Shown: piece after piece, positions 33,008-43,416 of the stretch
How the letters are laid out: each line of letters begins with the position of its first letter
Position numbering within the stretch: position 1 is the stretch's first letter
Program-made: the position numbers and the translations under genes
Source: Robiginitomaculum sp.
Lineage (GTDB): Bacteria; Pseudomonadota; Alphaproteobacteria; Caulobacterales; Maricaulaceae
DNA: 64,000 nt
Direction: 5' to 3'
Assembly: GCA_021776595.1 (NCBI GenBank)
Contig: JAJFFP010000008.1
Coordinates: 1 to 64,000 of the forward strand
Notes under the pieces: model-generated
Told to the model about the DNA's origin: nothing
Databases searched by the model: none
What the model saw: the letters and a program-made list of their open reading frames with translations, nothing else

Positions 33008-33560
33008 CCCTGCCCCGCTGTTCCTGGGTGCCGCCAACGGATGCTCTCTATTGCGATTATCATGATCATGAATGGGGCGTTCCAGAATATGATTCCCGTG
33101 CGCTATGGGAAAAACTGGTGCTCGATGGCATGCAGGCCGGGCTTTCCTGGATCACTGTTTTGCGAAAAAGAGACAGCATACGTGAGGCATTTGACGGCTT
33201 TGATCCGGTCAAGGTCGCCGCCTATGGCGATGCAGACATGGAACGTCTCCTAGGCAACCCTGGCATTATCCGCAGCCGTCTGAAATGTCAGGCCGCCATC
33301 CATGGTGCGAAAATGGCGAGAACTTTTCCACCTATATGTGGGACTTTGTTGGCGGCAAGCCGATTCAAAACACTTGGAAAACCAATGGCGCTGTGCCTGC
33401 CAAAACAGAATTATCTGAGACCATTGCCAAGGACCTCAAAAAACGCGGCTTCAAATTCTGCGGCCCCGTGATTGTTTACGCCTTCTGCCAAGCCGTTGGC
33501 ATGGTCAATGACCACACAACAGATTGCCATTGTTATGAAAACGTCAAGGCGATGGGGTAG
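33004..33560 (+). pseudogene. tag: DNA-3-methyladenine glycosylase I, frameshifted by an internal deletion
   Basis: Tag removes 3-methyladenine from DNA. Frame 1 gives a good N-terminal half (RCSWV, YHDHEWGVPEYDS, QAGLSWITVLRKR) up to QAAIHGA at about 33312; the C-terminal half (ENGENFSTYMWDFVGGKP ... LKKRGFKF ... NDHTTDCHC) continues in another frame. Compared with E. coli Tag, about seven residues between these parts are missing, which with the frame change fits a deletion of about 22 bp. The zinc ligands in both halves (early Cys and His, late His and Cys) are still present, so the loss looks recent. If the frame is left as is, a 155-residue protein with a wrong tail results. Confidence 0.85.
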
Positions 33561-33859
33561 GATAAAGGCTGGGATAATCCGAAATAAACTTTGGCCACAG
33601 TTTAAAGTCATCACGAGCATTTTTAATCTTTGTCATAACATTACCATTCCGCTCTGGTATAGCTTCACTATCACTTGCCATGCAGGCGAAAATTTTATTC
33701 TATATCCCTTTCGCTTTGGCAGGTTCAATGTGCTTGTTGGGATGCATGCTTCATTACAATAGCGCTGTTGCATACTTTAATAAAAACCTTCACATTAGCT
33801 TGTGAAGTATTGCTTCATTTCTCGTCAGAGAAAATTCTGATAATTAATAGGTAAGAGTA
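33561..33859. other. 299-bp AT-rich gene-free stretch
   Basis: Between the broken tag and asnB. Base composition shifts toward AT here. Short open frames exist on both strands but none has a ribosome site or recognisable family. It contains the asnB promoter, with GGTAAGAG just before the asnB ATG. Confidence 0.5.
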
Positions 33860-35755
33860 ATGTGTGGTATAACTGGTGCTTGGTTAGAACAAGCATCCCC
33901 TTTACAGCTTAGATCATCGATTAAGTTAATGTCTCACAGAGGCCCTGATGATCAAGGTGAGTACATAGATCACTCAACGGGAGTGATGCTCGGCCATGCA
34001 AGATTATCAATCATTGATTTATCTAAATCTGGTCACCAGCCCATGCATTCTAAAGATTCCATGGTCTCCATGGTTTATAATGGAGAAATATATAATTATA
34101 AAGAAATTAGAAGCGAATTAGTTAAAAGGGGAGTGACGTTTGTTGGAACCTCCGACACAGAAGTACTGTTAAATTACTACTTAGAGTACGGTGAAGGTAT
34201 TTTTGAAAAATTAAACGGTATATTTTCAATTTCCATATACGACAAACGCAACAATACACTCACTTTGGCAAGGGATTCATTTGGAGTTAAACCTCTATAT
34301 TACTATTCAAATAATAATGCTTTTGCATTCTCAAGTGAAATAAAATCCTTACTTCCTTATATAGAAGGTAGCACCTCACTGAATCATGCTGCAATTCAGA
34401 GGTATCTTACTTTTTTGTGGTGCCCAGGGGAAGGAACTCCAATCCTAAAAGTTAATAAATTAGAACCTGGTTGTATGATGACGGTTACAGCAGATAGAAA
34501 AATTACAATCCAGAAGTGGTATAACCCGCCTCAAAACAAATCATCAGAAAAAATAATAGATAAAAAAACGGCCATCTTAGCTGTTCGTAAAGGGCTTGAG
34601 GTGGCAGTACAGAGACAACTTGTTTCAGATGTTCCAGTTGGCGCTTTTCTATCCGGAGGTTTAGACTCCAGCGCAATCGTTGCAATTGCAAAAAAGCATT
34701 TGTCGAATATCCAATGCTTCACGATTCAACCTACTGGTGGTAGTGATTCTGGTGATACTGATGATTTACCTTACGCCTATAAAGTAGCCAAACATTTGGA
34801 TGTACCGTTAGAGGTTGTGAACATTAATGCAAGCCAGATGATTGATAATCTTGAGCAAATGGTATGGCAGCTTGATGAACCACTTGCTGACCCTGCCCCT
34901 CTAAATGTTCTATATATTTCTCAACTTGCACGCAGTTGCGGTATAAAAGTTCTATTATCAGGCGCTGGGGGTGACGACCTTTTTACCGGATATAGCCGAC
35001 ATCTTGCTCTACAATATGAAAGTTTGTGGTCTTGGTTGCCAACCGGCATCCGTCAAAATATGGATGAATTATCTCGCAAACTCAATCACCGGACAACCCT
35101 TGGTCGTCGTTTGGGTCGATTGTTTTTGGGAGCAGGCGAAAGTGGTGACACCAGGTTAGCAAATTATTTTACCTGGATCAGGCAATCCGACTTGAATCCT
35201 TTATTTTCTGCTGACATGAAAGCAAAACTTAATAATGAAAAAGCCATTCAACCCCTTCTGGATTACCTTAATTTATTGCCACCGAATCTGAGCCGCCTTG
35301 AAAAAATGCTTGCCTTGGAACAACGGTTTTTCTTAACAGATCATAATTTGAACTATACTGATAAAATGTCTATGGCAGCTGGCATTGAGGTTCGTGTACC
35401 GTTCTTAGATAAAGATTTGGTGAATTTGGCTGCTCGCTTACCTGGACAATACAAACAACGCGGCACTATTGGGAAATGGGTTTTAAAAAAAGCAATGGAG
35501 TCATATTTACCTAAAGAGGTTATATATAGACCAAAAGCGGGTTTTGGTGCACCATTACGCCGTTGGATGCGCTTCGAGCTTCGCGAATTCTTAAATGACC
35601 TGCTGTCAGAAGATAGTATTAAAAAAAGAGGATTGTTTGAACCCAAGGCAATTCAGCAACTTCTATCTGATAATGATTCTGGACTTCGTGAAGAGAGTTA
35701 TGTTTTGTTTTCACTAATGTGTATCGAGATATGGTGCCGCCGCTACATAGATTAA
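33860..35755 (+). CDS. asnB: asparagine synthase (glutamine-hydrolysing)
   Basis: 631-residue class II amidotransferase. The N-terminal Ntn glutaminase starts MCGITG with the catalytic Cys2 and continues SHRGPDDQGEY, YNGEIYNYKEIR and SDTEVLL; the C-terminal synthetase domain has the ATP pyrophosphatase loop FLSGGLDSSAI and LLSGAGGDDLFTGY. It could make asparagine from aspartate, or amidate a sugar acid or other surface component, as many long AsnB paralogues in polysaccharide loci do. It stands alone, is clearly more AT-rich than its neighbours and uses AT-ending codons, so it probably arrived by transfer. No mobility gene is next to it. Confidence 0.93.
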   Translation: MCGITGAWLEQASPLQLRSSIKLMSHRGPDDQGEYIDHSTGVMLGHARLSIIDLSKSGHQPMHSKDSMVSMVYNGEIYNYKEIRSELVKRGVTFVGTSDTEVLLNYYLEYGEGIFEKLNGIFSISIYDKRNNTLTLARDSFGVKPLYYYSNNNAFAFSSEIKSLLPYIEGSTSLNHAAIQRYLTFLWCPGEGTPILKVNKLEPGCMMTVTADRKITIQKWYNPPQNKSSEKIIDKKTAILAVRKGLEVAVQRQLVSDVPVGAFLSGGLDSSAIVAIAKKHLSNIQCFTIQPTGGSDSGDTDDLPYAYKVAKHLDVPLEVVNINASQMIDNLEQMVWQLDEPLADPAPLNVLYISQLARSCGIKVLLSGAGGDDLFTGYSRHLALQYESLWSWLPTGIRQNMDELSRKLNHRTTLGRRLGRLFLGAGESGDTRLANYFTWIRQSDLNPLFSADMKAKLNNEKAIQPLLDYLNLLPPNLSRLEKMLALEQRFFLTDHNLNYTDKMSMAAGIEVRVPFLDKDLVNLAARLPGQYKQRGTIGKWVLKKAMESYLPKEVIYRPKAGFGAPLRRWMRFELREFLNDLLSEDSIKKRGLFEPKAIQQLLSDNDSGLREESYVLFSLMCIEIWCRRYID

Positions 35756-35980
35756 TGCTGCATTCTCATAAACAAGAATTGCCTACCCATTACATAAAAT
35801 CTCTGATGGACTATATTTTAGATTGTAACCATTCATGGAATTTTAACGGCAAATTATTCGAATTGACCTTGATCGGGCTTTATCACAAGCCTCACACCCC
35901 TGAGCTGCCCGTATCCACTTCATTTTGCGAATTCAAATAAATATCATAACGGGCATCACAACTATTTCTGCTTATACTCG

Positions 35981-36964
<984 letters not shown>

Positions 36965-37036
36965 TCATTTAATATTGCTCTAGCGCGCCTGCCTCTGCAC
37001 GGCAATGCGACATAAGCGTTATGCGCATTATCCACG

Positions 37037-37077
37037 TAAAAAAAGCGGCACCGGTTTGCACCGAGGCCGCCTTTTTA
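37037..37077 (-). terminator. rho-independent terminator downstream of the peroxiredoxin gene
   Basis: On the minus strand a GCGGC arm pairs with GCCGC, with an inner CGG/CCG pair and loop TGCAAA, followed by seven T. It begins about 17 bp after the peroxiredoxin stop codon. Confidence 0.8.
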
Positions 37078-37093
37078 TGACTTGCGTGGAAAC

Positions 37094-37627
37094 TTACTCT
37101 GCTGTGTCCTGCAACCATTTCAGCATGGTGCCCGCATCGGAAACTTCAAACGGATCAGAGCCGCAATTATCCGAAAACCCTTCTTCGGCAAACAGCACTT
37201 TAACTTCGCCATCTTCGGCATAAAGCGAATAGCGCCAGCTACGATAGCCAAAACCAAGATTGGATTTGTCCACTAACATACCCATTTTGCGGGTAAATTC
37301 GCCATTTCCATCGGGAAGCAGGAATACGTTTTCTGCGCCCAATTGCTTGCCCCATTGATACATTGAAAACGCATCATTGACGGAAAGGCAGATGACAGCA
37401 TCAACGCCCTGCGCTTTGAAATCTTCAAAAGCCGCTTCATACCCCGGCAAATGCGTTGAAGAACACGTCGGTGTGAATGCGCCTGGTAGGCAAAAAAGAA
37501 CGACCTTTTTGCCTTTGAACAGATCGTCAGTGCAGACGTCTTTCCACTCGAACGGATTATCACCGGGCAGGTCGTCATTACGAACACGGGTTTTGAAGGT
37601 TACGTCAGGCAATTGGTTATTGATCAT
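37094..37627 (-). CDS. peroxiredoxin, Prx5 type
   Basis: 177-residue thiol peroxidase that reduces H2O2 and organic peroxides. The peroxidatic site PGAFTPTCSSTHLPGY puts Cys55 in the Prx5-family motif; other cysteines (32, 46 and one near 156) are candidates for resolution. In this family glutaredoxin or thioredoxin regenerates the enzyme; no fused glutaredoxin domain is present. It lies next to dps (50 bp downstream of it, same strand) and near oxyR, so it is probably part of the peroxide response. Terminator follows. Confidence 0.92.
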   Translation of the reverse strand: MINNQLPDVTFKTRVRNDDLPGDNPFEWKDVCTDDLFKGKKVVLFCLPGAFTPTCSSTHLPGYEAAFEDFKAQGVDAVICLSVNDAFSMYQWGKQLGAENVFLLPDGNGEFTRKMGMLVDKSNLGFGYRSWRYSLYAEDGEVKVLFAEEGFSDNCGSDPFEVSDAGTMLKWLQDTAE

Positions 37628-37677
37628 TATAGTCTCCTCTGAATGATCGGATTGAAAGTATTTACGCTAAATTCGCC

Positions 37678-38154
37678 TTATTCATCCAGCGTGGATCGCA
37701 GCATCCAGGCGGTTTTTTCGTGAATTTCCATACGGCGGGTTAACAGATCGGCCGTTGGCTGATCATTGGCCTTCTCTACCACATCAAAAATGCTTCTGGC
37801 GCGCGCGGAAACAGCTTCATGATCCGCAGCAAGCGCGGCCACCATCTGCATTGCTTTTTCTCCGCCTTTAGCCTCCTGTAGTCCGGTAAGCGATCCAAAC
37901 TCAGCGTATGAACCCGGTGCCGGCATACCCAATGCACGGATACGCTCGGCGATTTCATCCACGGCCAGTGCCAGTTCCATATATTCAGTCTCGAACATTA
38001 AATGCAGACTGTTGAACATTGGCCCTTTGACGTTCCAGTGAAAATTATGGGTTTTCAGATAAAGCGTATAGGTGTCCGCCAACAGGCCCGCCAAACCATT
38101 TGCAATGGCAGTGCGGTCGTTTTCACTCATCCCTATATTGATTGATTGACTCAT
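37678..38154 (-). CDS. dps: Dps-family DNA-binding/ferritin-like protein
   Basis: 158-residue four-helix ferritin-like protein that forms dodecamers, oxidises Fe(II) with H2O2 and shields DNA. The inter-subunit ferroxidase residues are present: HNFHWNVKGPMF and EYMELALAVDEIAERIRALG. I chose the ATG at 38154, which has GGAGGAAT before it. The N-terminal tail is short and only weakly basic, so direct DNA binding is uncertain. Divergent from oxyR by 121 bp, and therefore probably under OxyR control. Confidence 0.93.
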   Translation of the reverse strand: MSQSINIGMSENDRTAIANGLAGLLADTYTLYLKTHNFHWNVKGPMFNSLHLMFETEYMELALAVDEIAERIRALGMPAPGSYAEFGSLTGLQEAKGGEKAMQMVAALAADHEAVSARARSIFDVVEKANDQPTADLLTRRMEIHEKTAWMLRSTLDE

Positions 38155-38275
38155 TTTATTCCTCCATCTGGCCACACGATTGGCCTCTTTTACGGGTTGT
38201 TGAGGATAAAATAAGCATTGCTTTTAAGTTTGTGAAACGATATTTGTCAATTCCATTAAACGAAAATGACGATTA
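38155..38275. promoter_or_regulatory. divergent dps-oxyR promoter region
   Basis: 121 bp between the dps and oxyR starts. It is AT-rich near the oxyR side (AAACGATATTTGTCAATT). OxyR binding here is expected from the gene pair, but I could not pick out a clear four-part ATAG-type OxyR site by eye. Confidence 0.4.
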
Positions 38276-39169
38276 ATGAGCCTCTCTTTACGTCAGTTGC
38301 GATATTTTACGGCCCTTTCCAAAACGCTGCATTTTGGCAAAGCGGCAGAGCAATGCTTTGTCACCCAATCCACCTTGTCGGCAGGCATAAAAGAGTTGGA
38401 GGAAAGCCTTGGGGTTCGCCTTGCAGAGCGCACCAAACGCCGTGTTGTGCTGACTCCTCTGGGCCAGGATGTTGCCATACGGGCGCAAAATATATTGCGT
38501 GATGCCAATGAGCTTATCGCCTTTACGGCCTCGTCTCGCAAACCGTTAAGCGGGACTTTGCGGCTAGGGGTAATCCCCACCATTGCGCCATATCTTTTGC
38601 CCCATGCCCTGCCAAAATTACGCCAGGAATTCCCTGATCTGGACCTTGTACTGGTAGAGGACCAAACGGAAAGGTTGCTACAAGCCCTGCGTGATGGCCG
38701 CGTGGATGTTGTTCTCATGGCCCTGCCCTGGCCCAGCCAGGAATTTACCAGCCTAACGCTTTTTACTGATTGTTTCATGCTGGCCTGCCCAAAAGGTCAT
38801 CCGCTGGCAAAATTAAAAACTGCCTCTGCAACTGATTTTGCAGAAGAACCTCTCTTATTACTCGCCGACGGACATTGTTTGCGCGAGCATGCCTTGCGGG
38901 CTTGCGCCTTTAAGGGACACGCCGGACAGCAAGGGTTGGAGGGCGCTTCGTTATTAACCATTGCCCAGATGGTTGCAGGTGGCCTTGGCATTACCTTATT
39001 GCCACAAATGGCTGTCGATGCGGGACTGGCGCGCCTGAGTAATTTGGCGCTGGTCCCCTTGAAAGAAGGCAGTAGCGCCCGCGAAATTGGCCTTCTTTGG
39101 CGTAAAACTTCTGGTCGTGAGGAAGAATTTCAAAAACTGGGACAGTTTTTTACGCCTCATCAGCAATAA
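38276..39169 (+). CDS. oxyR: hydrogen-peroxide sensing LysR-type regulator OxyR
   Basis: 297-residue LysR-family regulator. Winged helix-turn-helix at about residues 1-60 (LRQLRYFTALSKTLHFGKAAE), and a periplasmic-binding-protein-like sensor domain. Two cysteines in DGHCLREHALRAC (Cys201 and Cys210) have the same eight-residue spacing as Cys199 and Cys208 of E. coli OxyR, which form the peroxide-sensing disulfide. It therefore should activate peroxide genes, most directly dps and the peroxiredoxin beside it. Its stop lies 1 bp from the convergent dehydrogenase gene end. Confidence 0.94.
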   Translation: MSLSLRQLRYFTALSKTLHFGKAAEQCFVTQSTLSAGIKELEESLGVRLAERTKRRVVLTPLGQDVAIRAQNILRDANELIAFTASSRKPLSGTLRLGVIPTIAPYLLPHALPKLRQEFPDLDLVLVEDQTERLLQALRDGRVDVVLMALPWPSQEFTSLTLFTDCFMLACPKGHPLAKLKTASATDFAEEPLLLLADGHCLREHALRACAFKGHAGQQGLEGASLLTIAQMVAGGLGITLLPQMAVDAGLARLSNLALVPLKEGSSAREIGLLWRKTSGREEEFQKLGQFFTPHQQ

Positions 39170-39170
39170 T

Positions 39171-40037
39171 TTAATTGGCTTTTCTTTCCAGTCTGGCAAT
39201 CAGGCTGGAGGTATCCCATCGTTTGCCACCCAAGGCCTGCACTTCGGCATAGAACTGGTCCACCAGAGCCGCAACCGGTAGACTGGCCCCATTATGTCGC
39301 GCTTCTTCCAGGGTTATACGCAAATCCTTTCGCATCCAGTCCACCGCAAAACCAAAATTAAACTCACCTTGCAGCATGGTTTTATAACGGTTTTCCATCT
39401 GCCAGCTTTGAGCGGCGCCCTTGGAGATGGCCTCAATCACCTTTTCACCATCCAGCCCGGCGCGCCGCGCAAAATGCAAGCCCTCGGCCAGACCCTGAAC
39501 CACACCGGCAATACAAATCTGGTTGACCATTTTGGTTAATTGCCCGGCACCGGCTTCGCCCATCAAGGTGGTGGCTTTGGCATAACAAGCCATGACCGGC
39601 TCAACCTTTGCAAAATCATCCGCAGTGCCTCCACACATTATGGTCAACTGTCCAGCTTCCGCGCCGGCCTGCCCTCCAGATACCGGTGCATCAATAAAGC
39701 CAAGTTTGCGGATGCTGGCCTCTACACTTAGCTCTCTGGCCAGCGCTGCAGAAGCGGTGGTGTGATCAATAAAAACTGCCCCAGGTTGCATGGTCTCAAA
39801 TGCGGGGGCGGCGATGGCGCGCACATCAGGGTCATCCCCGACACAGGCAAATACCAGGTCACAGCCCTGCACTGCGTCTGTAATCGTGTCAGCAGCTATG
39901 CCGCCATATTGTTTAGCCCAGCCTATTGCCTTTTCTTTTGTGCGATTCCAGACCCGCACATCATGGCCGTTCTGGCATAGATACCCAGCCATGGGATAGC
40001 CCATCACTCCCAGACCAATAAATGCACAATTAGCCAT
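39171..40037 (-). CDS. NAD(P)-dependent beta-hydroxyacid dehydrogenase (3-hydroxyisobutyrate dehydrogenase-like)
   Basis: 288-residue oxidoreductase. Rossmann motif GLGVMGYPMAGYL at the N-terminus, substrate-binding DAPVSGGQAGAEAGQLTIMCGG, and the catalytic lysine in GQLTKMVNQI. Members oxidise 3-hydroxyisobutyrate, tartronate semialdehyde, 6-phosphogluconate-like or succinic-semialdehyde-type substrates; the exact one cannot be told here. I chose ATG 40037 (AAGGAAA before it) over a longer form. Convergent with oxyR and divergent from the acylase gene. No valine-degradation genes are nearby. Confidence 0.87.
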   Translation of the reverse strand: MANCAFIGLGVMGYPMAGYLCQNGHDVRVWNRTKEKAIGWAKQYGGIAADTITDAVQGCDLVFACVGDDPDVRAIAAPAFETMQPGAVFIDHTTASAALARELSVEASIRKLGFIDAPVSGGQAGAEAGQLTIMCGGTADDFAKVEPVMACYAKATTLMGEAGAGQLTKMVNQICIAGVVQGLAEGLHFARRAGLDGEKVIEAISKGAAQSWQMENRYKTMLQGEFNFGFAVDWMRKDLRITLEEARHNGASLPVAALVDQFYAEVQALGGKRWDTSSLIARLERKAN

Positions 40038-40099
40038 TTTCCTTGCCCTTCTCACTGACTTTGATAGCTTGCGCCCAATCGTAGGGGCAGGAGTGCAGT

Positions 40100-42427
40100 A
40101 TGAAAACCTTTTTACGCTGGGGCGGTCGTGTAATCGCTGGCTTATTGGTGGTTATTCTCATTGGCGCAGGTGGATTATATTGGCGTTTACAGAGCGCCCT
40201 TCCTCGCGTTAAGGGTGAATTAACCTTAACAAACCTCACCTCTCAGGTGAAAATTGCCCGTGACTCCCTTGGAATCGCACATATCTTTGCCTCAAACAGC
40301 CATGATGCCTTTTTTGCACTTGGGGTTGCTCACGCCCAGGACCGGATGTTCCAGATGGATATGAGCCGACGCTTTGGTGCTGGCCGGTTATCTGAACTGG
40401 TTGGCAAGCGGGCAATAATAACCGATGCGCGAATGCGCACATTGGGGTTGCGCCGCGCCGCAGAAGGCTCGTGGAAACACCTCACAAATGATGAACAAGC
40501 CGCCATCACCGCTTATGCAGATGGGGTTAATTCGATCATCAGTGCCAAAAAATATGTCACCCCGGCAGAATATCTGTTTTTGAACGCCAAACCTGAACCC
40601 TGGGTGCCTGCCGATACCTTAACGGTATTTAAGGTGATGGCCTACAGCCTCTCTGGTGATGCCTTTGATGAACCTGGCCAAAAACGATTGCGAGAAATAT
40701 TAGGCGAAGACCGCATGGCGCAATTCCTTCCGCTTTATCCAAAGGATGCCCCGGTCGCCTTGCGTGAAGAGGATATGACATCTGTTTATCCGGCCCCCTT
40801 AAAACCTGTGGAGACCAATGCCGGTGCACTGGGTCCAACCATGGGCGAAAAGATTAAAGGCTCCAATAACTGGGTGGTGGATGGAACCATGACTGACACC
40901 GACATGCCGCTTCTGGCCAATGACCCACATCTGGCCCTGACGACGCCCGGCACCTGGTATTATACGCGTCTGAATGCTCCGGGTATGATGGTGATTGGTG
41001 TCACCCTGCCTGGCACCCCGTTTGTCAGCCTTGGCCGTAATCGCAATATTGCCTGGGGATTCACGAATACCGGCCCGGACACTTCTGATCTGAAAGTGGT
41101 AGAAACTAAAAACCTCAACACCCACCGCATTAATGAGACCATCAAGGTCAAGGGCGAAGAAGATGTGCAGCTTAATATCGACTTTGCTCAAGGCGGCGTT
41201 GTGCTGGATCCAAAATGGTTTGACCTGGGCGATATGGCCGATGATGGACAAAGTGTGGTGTTATTAAGCACCCTGGATGATGACGATGATACCACCGCCT
41301 CCATTGGGCTGGCGAATATCCATGCCCGTAATTTTGAGGATTTGGATCGCGCTCTGACGCGCTTCAAAATGCCACAACAAAACATTGTGTATGCCGATAT
41401 AAATGGAAATATTGGATTTATTGCACCTGCGCGTGTTCCAATCCGTGATGAAGTCGGCAACTGGGTTGGTGAAATCCCTTATGCCGCCCTGCCCCGCACC
41501 CTAAACCCCGGTCGGCATTATGTTGCTACCGCCAATAACAAAATCGTGCCGGATAGTTACCCCTATTTTATTACCAATAACTGGTATGGGTTTCACCGTA
41601 TTAGACGTATTGTTGAAAATATTGAAGCCAATCCCAAACATAGTCTTGATAGCTTCAAAGCCATGCAGATGGATACGGTATCAGATTTGGCACGCCGGGC
41701 GTTACCTCTCATGATTTCCGCCAAACCGGAAACTAAAGCCGGACAGGAAATCCGCGATATGATTTCCACCTGGGATGGCAATCTAACCCCTGGCAGACCA
41801 GAAGGTCTGATATATTCTGGCTGGATGCGCGCATTTTCCAAACGGATCTATGCCGATGATCTTGGTGATGATTTTGAACGCTACTGGACTCCACGCCGTG
41901 GTTTTATGGAACGCATTATCAAGGGAGAATACGCCCCTTGGTGTGATGATTCCAGCACCACAGAATTTGAAACTTGTCAGCGTATAGCAGCAATCGCTTT
42001 TGATGATGCTGGAAAATCATTAAGCTCGGCTTATGGGAAAAACCCTAAAAAATGGCATTGGGGCGAGGCGCATGAGGCGGTTTTTGCCCACCCTCTCTTT
42101 GGCGGTGTGCCGGTCTTGAAGAATATTTTTTCTGTCCGTGTGCCTGTTGGCGGCGATGGCTCCACCCCGAATGTGGCGCATTACTCATACCGTGCCGGTA
42201 ATTTTGATGCGCCATGGGGACCAAGTATGCGCGCCATATACGATCTGTCTGACATGAATGCCTCATTATATATGTCAGCACCGGGCCAGTCAGGGCAAGT
42301 GTTGTCCAAATATTACAAAGACATGGCGCAAAAGTGGGCCAATGGGGAATATATTCAGATCAGGGATGACTGGACGCCGGAATCGCCACCACCCGAAACG
42401 CATATTCTGACGTTAATTCCAAAATAG
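40100..42427 (+). CDS. penicillin acylase family protein (peptidase S45)
   Basis: 775-residue Ntn-hydrolase precursor. A membrane anchor or uncleaved signal helix lies at about residues 10-28. The alpha chain ends and the beta chain begins at KGSNNW, with Ser255 as the expected N-terminal nucleophile after self-cleavage; ANDPHL and the later asparagine regions (ATANNKIVPDSYPYF) match the family. Members cleave amides such as penicillins or acyl-homoserine lactones, so quorum quenching is one possibility, but substrate cannot be inferred. Located in the periplasm. It precedes motB by 67 bp without functional relation. Confidence 0.9.
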   Translation: MKTFLRWGGRVIAGLLVVILIGAGGLYWRLQSALPRVKGELTLTNLTSQVKIARDSLGIAHIFASNSHDAFFALGVAHAQDRMFQMDMSRRFGAGRLSELVGKRAIITDARMRTLGLRRAAEGSWKHLTNDEQAAITAYADGVNSIISAKKYVTPAEYLFLNAKPEPWVPADTLTVFKVMAYSLSGDAFDEPGQKRLREILGEDRMAQFLPLYPKDAPVALREEDMTSVYPAPLKPVETNAGALGPTMGEKIKGSNNWVVDGTMTDTDMPLLANDPHLALTTPGTWYYTRLNAPGMMVIGVTLPGTPFVSLGRNRNIAWGFTNTGPDTSDLKVVETKNLNTHRINETIKVKGEEDVQLNIDFAQGGVVLDPKWFDLGDMADDGQSVVLLSTLDDDDDTTASIGLANIHARNFEDLDRALTRFKMPQQNIVYADINGNIGFIAPARVPIRDEVGNWVGEIPYAALPRTLNPGRHYVATANNKIVPDSYPYFITNNWYGFHRIRRIVENIEANPKHSLDSFKAMQMDTVSDLARRALPLMISAKPETKAGQEIRDMISTWDGNLTPGRPEGLIYSGWMRAFSKRIYADDLGDDFERYWTPRRGFMERIIKGEYAPWCDDSSTTEFETCQRIAAIAFDDAGKSLSSAYGKNPKKWHWGEAHEAVFAHPLFGGVPVLKNIFSVRVPVGGDGSTPNVAHYSYRAGNFDAPWGPSMRAIYDLSDMNASLYMSAPGQSGQVLSKYYKDMAQKWANGEYIQIRDDWTPESPPPETHILTLIPK

Positions 42428-42494
42428 ACGCTCATTTACACCTGAAATTAACCGCTATGGTGTTTTCTTGCCAAAAGAATTTGGTGGGAAAGCT

Positions 42495-43400
42495 ATGTCT
42501 GACGATCGTCCAATCGTAATTAAAAAAGTGATTAAGGTTTCAGGTGGTGGCCATCATGGTGGTGCCTGGAAAGTGGCCTATGCCGATTTTGTAACTGCAA
42601 TGATGGCGTTTTTCTTGTTGATGTGGTTGATCAATACCACCACACCAGAACAAAAACGCGGCGTAGCTGATTATTTTGCCCCGGCCAGCATCAGTGAATC
42701 ACGATCAGGCGCTGGCGGTATTTTAGGTGGCACGGCGCTTGGTGAAGATGGTGCCCGTAATAGCGGCACCACGGCCTTGGTAAGCAAGTTGTCACCAAAA
42801 GCACCCAAAACGCCAGACAGTAAAAAATCGAAATCCGGTGAAGACAAAGGCGCAGGCACTGATGTATCCGAAAGTGCCATTCAACAGGCCATGGCCCGGC
42901 GCGAGGAAATGGCATTTAAGTCCGCCGCCGAATCCCTTCGCCAAGCCATGCAAGATATGCCGGAACTGGCAGAATTATCCAAAAACCTGATAATAGACGA
43001 AACCCCTGAAGGCCTGCGCATCCAAATCATTGATCAGGAAGGGCGTTCGATGTTTGAACCGGGCTCTGCCAATTTGCGCCCCCATACCATTGTGCTGCTG
43101 CGCTCTGTCGCCAAAATCATCAACCGCCTGCCGAACCGCATCAGCATTTACGGTCACACCGATGCCTCCCCTTCGGCGGCGACCGGCTATTCAAATTGGG
43201 ATTTATCCTTTAACCGGGCCAATGCAGCGCGCCAGTTATTACAGGAAAACTATGTTCGTGAGGACCGCTTCTATCAGGTCACTGGTAAAGCTGGATCGGA
43301 GCCATTATTTCCCGACGATCCTTTTATGCCAGGCAACCGGCGCATCTCTATTGTATTGCTGCGTGAAGCACCGCCCTTGCCCGCCAACTATAAATTGTAG
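42495..43400 (+). CDS. motB: flagellar motor stator protein MotB
   Basis: 301-residue stator subunit. A single membrane helix at about residues 30-47 carries the proton-binding Asp31 (AYADFVTAMMAFFLLMWL), followed by the plug, a long linker and an OmpA-type peptidoglycan-binding domain (IYGHTDASPSAATGYSNWDLSFNRA split at about residues 210-235). ATG 42495 is chosen over an upstream TTG. It anchors the stator to the cell wall and couples proton flow to flagellar rotation. motA is not adjacent, as in several alphaproteobacteria where motA and motB are apart. The gene implies a motile stage. Confidence 0.94.
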   Translation: MSDDRPIVIKKVIKVSGGGHHGGAWKVAYADFVTAMMAFFLLMWLINTTTPEQKRGVADYFAPASISESRSGAGGILGGTALGEDGARNSGTTALVSKLSPKAPKTPDSKKSKSGEDKGAGTDVSESAIQQAMARREEMAFKSAAESLRQAMQDMPELAELSKNLIIDETPEGLRIQIIDQEGRSMFEPGSANLRPHTIVLLRSVAKIINRLPNRISIYGHTDASPSAATGYSNWDLSFNRANAARQLLQENYVREDRFYQVTGKAGSEPLFPDDPFMPGNRRISIVLLREAPPLPANYKL

Positions 43401-43416
43401 GCGATTTGTATCATCC

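Noticed and set aside
33472-33762. Possible small genes in the AT-rich gap after tag
   Set aside because: Frames on both strands are short and lack ribosome sites; one is simply the tag 3' end in another frame.
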